From the NCBI GenBank assembly GCA_029465975.1, contig CM055743.1, positions 13,324,145-13,388,144 on the forward strand: a stretch of 64,000 nucleotides of DNA. The letters run 5' to 3'. This DNA comes from Dallia pectoralis (taxonomy: Eukaryota; Chordata; Actinopteri; Esociformes; Umbridae). Of the stretch, positions 10,826 to 23,400 are shown one piece after another. The translations under genes were made by a program, and so were the position numbers. Below the pieces are notes generated by a model. The model saw nothing but the letters and a program-made list of their open reading frames with translations. It was not told the DNA's origin and did not search any database. The first letter of the stretch is position 1. Every line of letters starts with the position of its first letter.

Positions 10826-12060
10826 ATTGCGGTGCCTTTGGACCAAATTATTCTGGCGATCTTGATCGATCCATTTGGCCTATGTTAGACTTATTGTATT
10901 TCAACTTACTAGGTTGGACGGTGAAATATTTGAGATGTTCATGTTTTCCTGAGTTAAATAAAGAAACAATTGTAACATCTGGATTTTACTTAAGAACAGT
11001 GCCGTTGCCCGTTGTTCCGCCTGAATCTAAACTTATTTAAGGCTTGTCAAAATAATATGGTCTTCAAAAGTTCGCTCCTCGCCAGCCAAAGTGCCTGCCC
11101 TAAGTGTCAGGAGTCATACTTCTAATGGAAACACCGTGGTGCTGACATTAACATGACATACCACACCGATGTTTTGGTAAAGCACCAGGGGTAAGGTGGC
11201 ATTTAAATCAGAGCTAATAACAAACCATGACATTTCCAATACCTTCCTCACACCTGTGACCTGCGTGGCACTTTCGATGCGGCCCAAGGCTGGACTCTGT
11301 GACGGCAATCGGTTTTAATATCAGCTCAAGATACGCCAGGAAGTGGGAGGAGAGGAGGGAGCGAATATTTGGACGCATGGGGTCGGAGGGCAATGAATAA
11401 ATAAATAGGGGGAGGAGTTATGATAAACAGATGATTGGACGAGGTGAAGGTGTGGGTCAGGGTGGAGGACGGGGGGGGACAGTTAAATGTCTTCAAGGCT
11501 CGACTGTAAACACGGGCAGGATGTAAATATTCATAACCTGGAAATGTGCAAGCCTGTCCCTTTCATCTCCTCCAGGGACAGACGGTCAGAGATTAGGAAG
11601 GACGGCAATAAAGAGAGAAGAAGAGGGGAGGAGAGGGAGAAAAGAGTTTGCCCGTTCACTTTTGAATTTAGGTTGATTTCAGGCTCCATTACAGAGCTGA
11701 TGAAAGCCGTGTGCGTTCCAACTCAGCCGCTTGCCACGATTTCTGTTTTTAGATTTCTTCAACTCTCCATTACTTTCTAACAGTTTTCTCTTTCGCTTCC
11801 ACTCGCTTGCTTAATCTTAAACTATTGCCCTCTTGTTTTCTTTTCCCAACGTGTGTTTCTAACCGTTTTTTTCTGTTGACTCTGAGAGGGCCTTTGCTTC
11901 TGTCAAGGGAGAAAGGTGGCGCTGGTGATGCCCCAGCTGAGTCAGTTTGCTCAGGACATTGTTTCATATGAACTGGCCTGAGGCTTGTGACAGATTGCCG
12001 CAGTGTGAGGAATAGGTTGGACACTGACAGGAGCAGGATAGGAAGTCACACTATAAACTC
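10826..12060. other. unique sequence, no gene seen
   Basis: No gene is recognised. There is a poly-G run near 11470 and a purine-rich AGAGAAGAAGAGGGGAGGAG-type stretch near 11610-11650. Confidence 0.4.
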
Positions 12061-12796
12061 TACATAGTGTTCCTCAAACCATTCCTGAACAAGGTGTGCT
12101 GTGTGGAAGGGTGCATTACTCTGTCGAAAGAGACCACTGTCATCAGGGAAGATCAAGGCCTTGATTGGGTGAACCTGGTTTGCACTGATGTTTAGGTAGG
12201 TGGCACGTGTTGACATGGATATCAATGCCCGGACTCAGGGTTCCTCAGCAGAATAATGCCAGGACCCAGGGTTCCTCAGCAGAGTAATGCCCGGACCCAG
12301 GGTTCCTCAGCAGAGTAATGCCCGGACCCAGGGTTCCTCAGCAGAGTAATGCCCGGACCCAGGGTTCCTCAGCAGAATAATGCCGGACCCAGGGTTCCTC
12401 AGCAGAGTAATGCCCGGACCCAGGGTTCCTCAGCAGAATAATGCCCGGACCCAGGGTTCCTCAGCAGAGTAATGCCCGGACCCAGGGTTCCTCAGCTGAG
12501 TAATGCCCGGACCCAGGGTTCCTCAGTAGAATAATGCCGGACCCAGGGTTCCTCAGCAGAATAATGCCCGGACCCAGGGTTCCTCAGCAGAATAATGCCC
12601 GGACCCAGGGTTCCTCAGCAGAGTAATGCCCGGACCCAGGGTTCCTCAGCAGAGTAATGCCCGGACCCAGGGTTCCTCAGCAGAATAATGCCCGGACCCA
12701 GGGTTCCTCAGCAGAATAATGCCCGGACCCAGGGTTCCTCAGCAGAATAATCCCCGGAGCATTACATTCTCTTCATCTGCTTTTCGTCTTCTCACT
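12061..12796 (-). pseudogene. Tc1-like transposase remnant interrupted by its own amplified segment
   Basis: On the minus strand, positions about 12218 down to 12061 read in one frame as THATYLNISANQVH-like sequence (seen: STRATYLNISANQVH), then FPDDSGLF, then RQSNAPFHTAHLVQEWFEE. The last block is the DDE motif region of Tc1 transposases, usually QDNAPxHTA; the catalytic Asp of DNAP has become Ser. A better-preserved relative of the same family lies at 53.5-54.2 kb. The segment between the Tc1 flanks, at 12224-12754, is a 31-bp tandem array. The homology resumes at 12752-12796 (the sequence encoding the next part of the family's transposase, as judged against the 53.9-kb copy). No intact frame is left. 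Confidence 0.75.
12224..12754. repeat. 31-bp minisatellite within Tc1 sequence, about 17 copies
   Basis: The core GGGTTCCTCAGCAGAGTAA recurs every 31 bp with A/G and C/- variants (AGAATAA, ATGCCGG). A single copy of the related segment occurs in the Tc1 relative at about 53868-53900 (ATGCCTGAACACAGTGTATC followed by CCAGCAGAACATT), so the array arose by tandem amplification of a short transposase-coding segment. The flanks on both sides continue the transposon sequence collinearly. Confidence 0.93.
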
Positions 12797-13400
12797 GGGT
12801 CTGCAACAAACAATTATTGTGATAATCGACTAATCTACCGATTATTTGATTGATTAATCGATTAACCGTCTACTTTCCCAATGATTAATCAGTAGGCTTT
12901 GAATGAATATTCAGCTATTGCAAATTGTTAAAACATTGACTTATTCATATTCTAACTAATATATAATACCAAGAAATCACTTCAGCTTTTGAAAATCAAC
13001 TGAATACGACAATCTTTTTTGTCCAACTCAAATCACAAATGCTTTCTATGCTTCAGGACACAAAATATTAATCTACAAACAATTATTGTAACTATCTAAA
13101 TGTGTCTCATTATTAATAAACTGAACTGTCTTACTGCTCTCTGTAGACATGTTGCTATGTTGTTAGAATGCCCGAAATACCGTGTAATGCGTTTTTATGA
13201 GACGGTGTCGCTAAATGGCCAGCTTGCTTATATTAGTTCCAGCAGATACACCCTCATATCTACCCGTTCTCATCTCCTCTCATGCCGGGATGTTTCCTTT
13301 TTAAATGTTCCAGCACGCACGTTGTGCTCACATGGAAAGCAAGTTTCTTGAACTCATTACAGATGCGTTAAGTTTTAGTATGAACTTTAGTGAAACTTTC
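12797..13400. mobile_element. possible hAT-like dispersed repeat
   Basis: The stretch 12805-12890 has ATAATCGACTAATC followed by a TTAATCGATTAA palindrome and further TGATTAATCAG, a signature I associate with a common non-autonomous hAT-like repeat in fish. No terminal repeats or transposase were found, so the call rests on pattern familiarity only. The 83-codon open frame at 13100-13351 shows no domain. Confidence 0.3.
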
Positions 13401-14486
13401 CCACACGCGACTTTTTCTGCTCTGTTTGCGCGCTGACATATTTGGGTTTTCTATTGGATTGCATATTGGAGGGCTGCATTACAGCAGCCCAAAGTACATC
13501 CAGGTGTCGTCCCTTCCCAGGTAAACACGGCTCACAGAGCCCTATACGTTACAGGATGTGAAGCTCTCCGTGTGTTGGGACACATTCTCCCGTAACTATC
13601 TCATAAATGCTCCGTGACTTGTGCCAAGTTTCTGTCAGTTTGGACGAGACAGGATAGCCTTCAGTGCCCTCGCACATAGATGAGCCTCTGGTGCGTCTAA
13701 TTCCCTGGTGCTGGTGTGTGGTTTGTCCGTCCTCGGATCTCTGTCGCTGGGTACTCAACAAGGCTGACCGGGAGCACACCACAAGCCACGCCGTTTCAAA
13801 GATGCACTGACTCAGTCGTCTGGAAATAAAAAGTTGGCCCTTGTATAAGTCTCTGAGGTTTTCCCTGCTTCCCATTTCTCCTGTATCCAACACATGGACC
13901 ACCAGAACTGATTGTTCACTGTCTAATCTACCCCGACCTTGAGATGTGTCCTTGTTAAGTGATGATCAAGTTATTTGCTTCACCTGTTAGTGGTCATAAT
14001 GTTTGGGCGTACCAGCGAATGTATACAACCCCGTTCACCCACACGGTATGTATCTAGAAACAATTTAAATCAAACCTCATAGACATTATTTGAAGACTTA
14101 TTCGAGACACCCACAATAAACGGATTCTCCCGGAGACTTAACGTCCACGGTTCATGTAATGCTCGCCTGTGTATTTATTGCCATATCCACTCACACATTC
14201 CAAGACTAGAGCAATAATTCCCCCCCCCCCGTATCATTACCAAAGATGGACGAGACCGTTAAATGTCTTGTTAAGCCACTGTCTGGAAATTAGACGACGC
14301 TTCAGTGGAGGCCAAGGTTTCTTTGTTCTCTATTTCGGTCTGTCCGTCTATCCGTTTCTTCTGTGCTAAAGAGAAAGGAGTTGTAGAATGGACCTTGGAC
14401 AATGGCTCAGTCCGTCAGACCGGAAATCACTCAGCAGGAATAGCCAACAGGGAGACAGAGGAAACTTGTTATTGATCTTGTCAACG
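13401..14486. other. unique sequence, no gene seen
   Basis: No recognised coding, RNA or mobile-element signal. A poly-C run is present near 14220. Confidence 0.4.
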
Positions 14487-14650
14487 GTCATTTGTTTCAT
14501 CCAGAATGATTTACAGGGGCAATAAGTATTTCTTGTCTTGCTCAAGGACAGAACAACCGTTTTTTTAACCTTGTGAGGGATTCAATCTAACAAGCTTTCG
14601 GTTACTGGTCAGGTGCCGTAACCGCTAGGCTAACTATCATGCTACGCTAC
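14487..14650 (-). mobile_element. tRNA-derived SINE (HpaI-like)
   Basis: On the minus strand: a box A-like TAGCCTAGCGGT (plus 14621-14632), then ACCAGTAACCGAAAGCTTG, then a box B-like GATTGAATCCC (14578-14588), then GTTCTGTCCTTGAGCAAG, and a 3' part with TAAATCATTCTGGATGAAA. This order is typical of tRNA-derived SINEs widespread in salmonids and their relatives, including the 3' segment shared with LINE tails. It is a single diverged copy with point changes and no visible long target duplication. Confidence 0.75.
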
Positions 14651-16059
14651 GAAACTGGTGCCAGAAATATCATACAGTAGAGGGATATATTAGCTCTACC
14701 TGGTTCTCCTTTACAGTCTACAAAGAATATGTGAATGATGGATAGAGGGGAAGAATGACAAGAAACAACCCCTAGCAACTTGATGTCTACAGTATACCAA
14801 TAATCTCCATACCATTGCCTGTACCTGTCTTTATTGGATCATATCCTGTCAAGTTTGTGCATCACTGATTGAGTTGTGTTGTTGATACGTCACGCGCCTG
14901 TACCGCGATCGAATCTTGGACTTCGGGCCGTCTGCGATGCTATTTCATCACACGGTCCTACATATTAAATCTGTGTCATAGGAGTATTCAATCTTCTCCG
15001 CGCTGCTTGACAGCAGGAGCTGGTGTCTCTGTAGACCTGAGCTGCAGCATGTGGTGTCGTCATCGACAAATGTGGGAAGACTGCAGCCGAGCGAGATACA
15101 CAGGAAGTGACTGGACATGAAGATTGGTATTGTATGAGTTAAAGCTCAGTAGTTAAGAGATATTATATTGTTAAAACCTACCTGCAAATGCCTCTTATTT
15201 GTCTGGCCATCTTACACCTGGGTAGTTCCCATTCCTCTGGGGGAGAGGAATTTGCCTTTCTGTTTCATCCCCAGATCCCAGGAGATGGTTGAAACACAAT
15301 CCGGCCAACGAAACTTCTGTTTCATCCATTAATATGATTGGTTAAAGACAGAGAGTGATTAGTGACATCACAGAGATACATACTTTGTCCCGCCTGGACC
15401 AACAAGGTGAAATGAGGTCAGTGGTTTGGTGAACACAGGGTCAAGTCTAACGCACTGTTCTAACTGCCAGTGGCTATTAAACAAAACACTTCACCTCACG
15501 TACGCAACTATGACGCTTAAGATCCATTTATGAGCAAAATACGTCCACAATGATTTGGTTCTATCAGCGAGCAAGTTGAACGATATATATGTACACCTGT
15601 TCTATCATTGGCTTGATTAGCTGTTAAACTCCATATTATATTAAAGAAGTCATATTGTGTATTTTCTATTGTGTCACGTGTATGTTTTGCTTTTCACCTG
15701 TGGAACAATTTTGAGTCTTGATACACGTTGAAATTGTGACACATCTTAAACAATTTTCTGTTCTACAGTATACTAAAAAGCTTAAATGTACAGAATGTAG
15801 CTAAACCAGTCAGGCTCATTCCATGTTCAATACACAGTCGCCTGCTAACTGGAAATAAAATACACTCAGACCAACTTTTAGTTTTAATTGAATTCAGTTA
15901 AAATATTGACTGAGTTGTCTAATATTATTTACAGTTGGTCAGCTCCATATGCTGGCCATCAACCTAAACTTTAACACATTTAAACAATCAGTTGATTTTT
16001 CTTCCTTACTCTGATTGAGGTCAGTAGGCACATCTGTTGATCTTCCTCTCTGGAATATG
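14651..16059. other. unique sequence, no gene seen
   Basis: No gene is recognised. A short imperfect inverted repeat (TGTCACGTGTAT with CACGTTGAAATTGTGACA) occurs near 15673-15742; its role is unknown. Confidence 0.4.
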
Positions 16060-16509
16060 TATACACACGGAACAAAATTATGAACACTTTTGTTTTTGCC
16101 CCCATTTTTCATGAGCTTAACTCAAAGATCTATGTCTATGTACACAAAAGGTTTATGTCTCTCGAATATTGTTCACAAATCTGTCTAAATTTGTGTTTGT
16201 GACCCTTTGCCGAGATTGGCAGTACTGCACATTTTAGAGTGGCCTTTTATTGTGGCCGGCCTAAGGCGCACCTGTGCAATAATCAGGCTGTCTAATCAGC
16301 ATCTTCATATGCCACACCTGTGAGGTGGATGGATAAACTCGGCAAGGAGAAGTGCTCACTGACACACATTTAGACAGATTTGTGAACAATATTTGAGAGA
16401 CATAGGCCTTTTGTGTACATAAAAAAAGTCTTAGATCTTTGAGTTCAGCTCATGAAAAATGGAAGCAAAAACATAAATGTTGCGTTCATAATTTTGTTCA
16501 GGGTATATA
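16060..16509. mobile_element. palindromic Tc1/mariner-type MITE, 450 bp
   Basis: The left arm starts TATACACACGGAACAAAATT and the reverse complement of the right arm starts TATATACCCTGAACAAAATT. The two arms stay complementary for about 150-160 bp (left 16060-16220, right 16340-16509), including GTACACAAAAGG, ATATTGTTCACAAATCTGTC and the GCCGAG block. The ends are TA dinucleotides, as expected for Tc1/mariner insertion. There is no coding capacity. This foldback structure matches a dispersed repeat common in salmonids and other fish. Confidence 0.85.
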
Positions 16510-16980
16510 GTGCTTCTGAGAAACCTAGCATGTAAACTTGTTTGTGTTGTATTATTGTGTCTAATCTGTCAAACTATTCATGCACTCTTGCTAGCTTGAT
16601 GCTGTCATACAGCCAATGTATTTTTAAGGAATGTATGCTTAAAACGTACAATAGAAACATGGTTAACCCGGTGCCAGACCAAAGCAAACCACAAAACTCA
16701 CAGGTACAGACAACAATGCAACTCACAAGCTGAAATATATAGGCTGGGTCGAACAAGCAACAGGCAAAACTAATTCAAACTAAGGAAAGCGGAACTGAAC
16801 ATAGAAATGAAACTACTAGATCAGACACTGTCGTGGAAAACACTAAAGGGAAAAATACAGAGACTATAGTTTCTTTTACAAGCAATTGCTTTATTCTAGA
16901 TTCATGAACCTGGAGCAGTGAACAATTCATTTACATGTCAAGTCAACAATGCTCAACCATTATAAGGTTGAACTAGGTTA
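16510..16980. other. unique sequence before the 30-bp array
   Basis: No gene is recognised; two overlapping antisense frames of about 60 codons carry no domain signal. Confidence 0.4.
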
Positions 16981-19900
16981 TATATACGTGTCCAGTATAA
17001 ACCCTCCCTCTATATATACGTCCAGTATAAACCCTCCCTCTATATATACGTCCAGTATAAACCCTCCCTCTATATATACGTGTCCAGTATAAACCCTCCC
17101 TCTATATATACGTCCAGTATAAACCCTCCCTCTATATATACGTCCAGTATAAACCCTCCCTCTATATATACGTCCAGTATAAACCCTCCCTCTATATATA
17201 CGTCCAGTATAAACCCTCCCTCTATATATACGTCCAGTATAAACCCTCCCTCTATATATACGTGTCCAGTATAAACCCTCCCTCTATATATACGTCCAGT
17301 ATAAACCCTCCCTCTATATATACGTCCAGTATAAACCCTCCCTCTATATATACGTCCAGTATAAACCCTCCCTCTATATATACGTGTCCAGTATAAACCC
17401 TCCCTCTATATATACGTCCAGTATAAACCCTCCCTCTATATATACGTGTCCAGTATAAACCCTCCCTCTATATATACGTCCCCAGTATAAACCCTCCCTC
17501 TATATATACGTCCAGTATAAACCCTCCCTCTATATATACGTCCAGTATAAACCCTCCCTCTATATATACGTCCAGTATAAACCCTCCCTCTATATATACG
17601 TCCAGTATAAACCCTCCCTCTATATATACGTCCAGTATAAACCCTCCCTCTATATATACGTCCAGTATAAACCCTCCCTCTATATATACGTGTCCAGTAT
17701 AAACCCTCGCTCTATATATACGTCCAGTATAAACCCTCCCTCTATATATACGTCCAGTATAAACCCTCCCTCTATATATACGTGTCCAGTATAAACCCTC
17801 CCTCTATATATACGTGTCCAGTATAAACCCTCCCTCTATATATACGTCCAGTATAAACCCTCCCTCTATATATACGTCCAGTATAAACCCTCCCTCTATA
17901 TATACGTCCAGTATAAACCCTCCCTCTATATATACGTCCAGTATAAACCCTCCCTCTATATATACGTGTCCAGTATAAACCCTCCCTCTATATATACGTC
18001 CAGTATAAACCTCCCTCTATATATACGTCCAGTATAAACCCTCCCTCTATATATACGTCCAGTATAAACCCTCCCTCTATATATACGTCCAGTATAAACC
18101 CTCCCTCTATATATACGTCCAGTATAAACCCTCCCCTCTATATATACGTCCAGTATAAACCCTCCCTCTATATATACGCCCAGTATAAACCCTCCCTCTA
18201 TATATACGTCCAGTATAAACCCTCCTCTATATATACGTCCAGTATAAACCCTCCCTCTATATATACGCCCAGTATAAACCCTCCCTCTATATATACGTCC
18301 AGTATAAACCCTCCCTCTATATATACGTCCAGTATAAACCCTCCCTCTATATATACGTCCAGTATAAACCCTCCCTCTATATATACGTCCAGTATAAACC
18401 CTCCCTCTATATATACGTCCAGTATAAACCCTCCCTCTATATATACGTCCAGTATAAACCCTCCCTCTATATAAACGCCCAGTATAAACCCTCCCTCTAT
18501 ATATACGTCCAGTATAAACCCTCCCTCTATATATACGTCCAGTATAAACCCTCCCTCTATATATACGTCCAGTATAAACCTCCCTCTATATATACGTGTC
18601 CAGTATAAACCCTCCCTCTATATATACGTCCAGTATAAACCCTCCCTCTATATATACGTCCAGTATAAACCCTCCCTCTATATATACGTCCAGTATAAAC
18701 CCTCCTCTATATATACGTGTCCAGTATAAACCCTCCCTCTATATATACGTCCAGTATAAACCCTCCCTCTATATATACGTCCAGTATAAACCCTCCCTCT
18801 ATATATACGTCCAGTATAAACCCTCCCTCTATATATACGTCCAGTATAAACCCTCCCTCTATATATACGTCCAGTATAAACCCTCCCTCTATATATACGT
18901 CCAGTATAAACCCTCCCTCTATATATACGTCCAGTATAAACCCTCCCCTCTATATATACGTCCAGTATAAACCCTCCCTCTATATATACGTCCAGTATAA
19001 ACCCTCCCTCTATATATACGTGTCCAGTATAAACCCTCGCTCTATATATACGTCCAGTATAAACCCTCCCTCTATATATACGTCCAGTATAAACCCTCCC
19101 TCTATATATACGTGTCCAGTATAAACCTCCCTCTATATATACGTGTCCAGTATAAACCCTCCCTCTATATATACGTCCAGTATAAACCCTCCCTCTATAT
19201 ATACGTCCAGTATAAACCCTCCCTCTATATATACGTCCAGTATAAACCCTCCCTCTATATATACGTCCAGTATAAACCCTCCCTCTATATATACGTGTCC
19301 AGTATAAACCCTCCCTCTATATATACGTCCAGTATAAACCCTCCCTCTATATATACGTCCAGTATAAACCCTCCCTCTATATATACGTCCAGTATAAACC
19401 CTCCCTCTATATATACGTCCAGTATAAACCCTCCCTCTATATATACGTCCAGTATAAACCCTCCCTCTATATATACGTCCAGTATAAACCCTCCCTCTAT
19501 ATATACGCCCAGTATAAACCCTCCCTCTATATATACGTCCAGTATAAACCCTCCCTCTATATATACGTCCAGTATAAACCCTCCCTCTATATATACGCCC
19601 AGTATAAACCCTCCCTCTATATATACGTCCAGTATAAACCCTCCCTCTATATATACGTCCAGTATAAACCCTCCCTCTATATATACGTCCAGTATAAACC
19701 CTCCCTCTATATATACGTCCAGTATAAACCTTCCCTCTATATATACGTCCAGTATAAACCCTCCCTCTATATATACGTCCAGTATAAACCCTCCCTCTAT
19801 ATATACGCCCAGTATAAACCCTCCCTCTATATATACGTCCAGTATAAACCCTCCCTCTATATATACGTCCAGTATAAACCCTCCCTCTATATATACGTCC

Positions 19901-20738
19901 AGTATAAACCCTCCCTCTATATATACGTCCAGTATAAACCCTCCCTCTATATATACGTCCAGTATAAACCCTCCCTCTATATATACGTGTCCAGTATAAA
20001 CCCTCCCTCTATATATACGTGTCCAGTATAAACCCTCCCTCTATATATACGTGTCCAGTATAAACCCTCCCTCTATATATACGTGTCCAGTATAAACCCT
20101 CCCTCTATATATACGTGTCCAGTATAAACCCTCCCTCTATATATACGTCCAGTATAAACCCTCCCTCTATATATACGTCCAGTATAAACCCTCCCTCTAT
20201 ATATACGTCCAGTATAAACCCTCCCTCTATATATACGTCCAGTATAAACCCTCCCTCTATATATACGTCCAGTATAAACCTCCCTCTATATATACGTCCA
20301 GTATAAACCCTCCCTCTATATATACGTCCAGTATAAACCTCCCTCTATATATACGTCCAGTATAAACCCTCCCTCTATATATACGTCCAGTATAAACCCT
20401 CCCTCTATATATACGTCCAGTATAAACCCTCCCTCTATATATACGTCCAGTATAAACCCTCCCTCTATATATACGTCCAGTATAAACCCTCCCTCTATAT
20501 ATACGTCCAGTATAAACCCTCCCTCTATATATACGTCCAGTATAAACCCTCCCTCTATATATACGTCCAGTATAAACCCTCCCTCTATATATACGTCCAG
20601 TATAAACCCTCCCTCTATATATACGTCCAGTATAAACCCTCCCTCTATATATACGTCCAGTATAAACCCTCCCTCTATATATACGTGTCCAGTATAAACC
20701 CTCCCTCTATATATACGTCCAGTATAAACCCTCCCTCT
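16981..20738. repeat. 30-bp minisatellite array, 3.76 kb, about 125 copies
   Basis: A contiguous tandem array with the core CCAGTATAAACCCTCC joined to CTCTATATATACGT. Most units are 30 bp. About twenty carry a GT insertion (ACGTGTCC in place of ACGTCC), giving 32 bp. Rarer variants lose or gain one C (CCTCCCTC, CCTCCTC, CCCTCCCC) or have ACGCCC. Unit identity is very high, so the array is young or actively homogenised. Because 30 is a multiple of three, long plus-strand frames appear (up to 295 codons, periodic SSINPPSIYT); they end wherever a 32-bp or 29-bp unit shifts frame. I treat them as artefacts. Each unit has a TATAAA hexamer and one CpG, but there is no sign of a promoter. Confidence 0.97.
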
Positions 20739-21669
20739 CCCGTACAGGTTGTGATGCCTTTAAAGCCCATGTTATTCTATCCTCCCCGTACATGTTATTA
20801 ACTCTGGAGTCCCTCTTATCTGGAACCCATAAAGTCTACATGGCTCAGTCAAAACACATCCTGCACCTGGGAGAGGACATGAGACTTCCCAAGGGAACTA
20901 AACAGTTATTTACAGCAGAACCATTCAGATTAGACAATAATACATAATTATAAAGATTTGAATATAACATAATATTGAAATTCCACCACAACACCCAAAA
21001 CAAACATACAGAGGACACGGAACCGGAAGAAGGGAACAGCAAACACAAGGACGAACCGAAGATCTGAACTGACAGGACAGGCACACAGAAAACCTGGACT
21101 GGGCGAAGACAGGAGAGACACGAGACCTCACACTAACATCAAGTTGCCTCGGTAACCAGCTTGCTATTATGAATTAGTTTAAACAACGAGGTTTAAATTC
21201 AACTTTGGTTTCATTGAGTTTAAAGAGGTGGTGGACTACTGAATTCTACCATTCTAACACAGCATGTTAGAAGATGAAGATAAGAAGATGAAGATAACAC
21301 TAAATCCCACGACGAAGCATTAGAAAATAATCAAATGCGTGAGACTTTTTACATAGCTGCAGAACATGCATTGAGAAACCAGCGGTTGGGAAATAAAGTA
21401 ATAATTTGTTGAATATCGGTAAATACTAAATTGCCAATCAAACATTAATATTCTGTTGTCACAGAGTATTCACGGAATACGTTGAGACCGATTTTGTAAA
21501 TATGATGGCAAAATGATTTGTGCCGGATCCTTACTGACGATAAGTGTTTTGGCATATTGCCTTCCCTGTTAACATGAAACTACTGCGTGATAGGGCAATT
21601 ATGGATGCTCTTTAATGCACATCTGTGTATATGCCAACTACATACACTGTCTGTACATTCAGTTCTCCT
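20739..21669. other. unique sequence, no gene seen
   Basis: No gene is recognised. The 20.9-21.1 kb part has overlapping minus-strand frames of 68-79 codons with no domain signal. Confidence 0.4.
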
Positions 21670-21860
21670 ACATCCTGTCGGCCCGACCCGGTTTCTTAGG
21701 ATCGATCCCTCTAGGTTTTTTTCTCTGAACTTGATTAGGCACACTTGATTCTAATATGCTGAATAAGAAGCGTAATCAGGTGAGGCAGACCTGGTGTTGG
21801 GGAGAAAGCCTAAAAGATAGTTAATGATCGGGAACAGAGTTGAGCAGCCCTGCAACACCC
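21670..21860. repeat. possible dispersed repeat fragment
   Basis: The stretch contains GGCACACTTGATTCTAATA, AATCAGGTGAGGCAG and GGTGTTGGGGAGAAA in an order I recognise from interspersed repeats common in fish genomes. No ends or coding parts identify its class. Confidence 0.3.
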
Positions 21861-22896
21861 TCTAGAATATTCCCTGTGATTGGAGATAACCACAAAAGGC
21901 AGCTGTGTACGAGGAAGTTGCATATACGTGGAACCTACCCACGTTAGTCTGTCTAAATAGAAAAAAACTAGATACCTAGCCATGCTGGTCGGTAAGTCTA
22001 CTTAAAGGCGAAATTGTTAACTTGTCCTGTTGTACTGTTGATAGCCTTGGTAGCAAACTAATTTAGAACTATCTAGCAACCATGTTTGGTTTGGAATGAC
22101 AGTTTTTATTGCTTATTCTGAATGTGGTATAGAAACAAACAGACACTGTTTGTTTTGCTCCATGTCTAGGATAGCACAACCAGACAGACATAGCTAACTT
22201 GGTTTAGACTAGGAGGTAACCATATTTTTAGCTAACCTCATGGCTAGTTTTGAGTTGTCCCCGGTAATATATCCCAATTTCTTTGACAAACTGTTTGTGA
22301 ATTATTCCATTTCAAATGACATCTTTCATGATTACCTTTTCCTGTATCATCAGCGTTTTAATTGTATGGTGGAGATCTGAACAAATGGCACCATCACGTT
22401 TACAAATAGCAGCTTCTGTTTCATCCCAACAGGTGCAGTGTTAATTTGACAGAATTAGCATCGACATGTTGGAAATCTGATTTCCCGGCATCCTCGGCCA
22501 TTGCTTTTAGCTGGCCTGAAGGCTCATAGGCAATGATGTATTGGTAAAGTCAATATCGACAGCCATAAACAACATTTACTATACTACATGTCTTTTGGGT
22601 ATAAAAAAGTACTTGTACATTTATGAGGGAAGTGCACATTTTTCAAAGATATTTCAAAGATAATTTCACCAGCCCACCCAACAACACACAAGTCTACCTT
22701 TCAGAGTAGGTCGAACAGTGAACGCAGGAAAAACAACTAGTAAGCAAATTAGCAGAAAGCGGAATAAATATTCTGAATCTGAAGGGGTGAAAAGATGATA
22801 TAGCAAGTTATGGACTTAAGAAAAGAGGGGGCTCCACAATCTGCATTAAAATAAACCTTTTTCCCTGTTCTGGGGATTGAGGACATTGAATAAGTT
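21861..22896. other. unique sequence, no gene seen
   Basis: AT-rich sequence with no recognised gene or element. Confidence 0.4.
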
Positions 22897-23400
22897 ACAC
22901 TGTAAGAAATTTCCCTGTAGAAAAACAGTAATGTGATGGCAGCAGGGTTGCCAGCTATTCTCTGTAATTTCTACAGAAGGGATACTGTAATTACAATTAC
23001 AGTTGTTTTCTGTAGAAGTACAAAACAGGTCAATCCTGTTTATCCGATATAATACAGTAAAATGCTGGCAGCAGGGTTGCCAGATCTTTACTGTCTTCCT
23101 ACAGTTGCCATCCGTGTTTAGGATGACAGTTGTTTACTGTAGAAGTACAAAACAGGACAATCCTGTTTATCCGATATAATACAGTAAAATGCTGGCAGCA
23201 GGGTTGCCAGCTCTTTACTGTCTTCCTACAGTAGCCATCCGTGTTTAGGATGACAGTTGTTTACTGTAGAAGGTCAAAACAGCTACATACTGTTATTCTA
23301 AGAAATTACGGTAAAGTGTTGCCAGCTCCTTACTGTCATTTCTACAGTAACCAAAAGTATTTAGAAGTACAGTTGTCATCTGTTGCAGTACAACACATAT
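22897..23400. repeat. 127-bp tandem duplication in the hAT left end
   Basis: The block TGTAGAAGTACAAAACAGG begins at 23011 and recurs at 23138, and a diverged copy begins at 23265: exact 127-bp steps. Each copy carries GCTGGCAGCAGGGTTGCCAG. A degenerate upstream copy (22910-23010) and a truncated downstream copy bring the total to about 3.5. The subterminal region is full of short CTGTAAA/ACAGT inverted motifs. Confidence 0.85.

Noticed and set aside
17080..20306. Open frames encoding a periodic SSINPPSIYT peptide, up to 295 codons
   Set aside because: The frame is a by-product of a 30-bp unit. Frames stop whenever a 32-bp or 29-bp unit appears, which selection on a protein would not allow.
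16981..20738. Serial TATA-box promoters
   Set aside because: TATAAA recurs only because it is part of the repeat unit; no initiator, downstream gene or other promoter element accompanies it.
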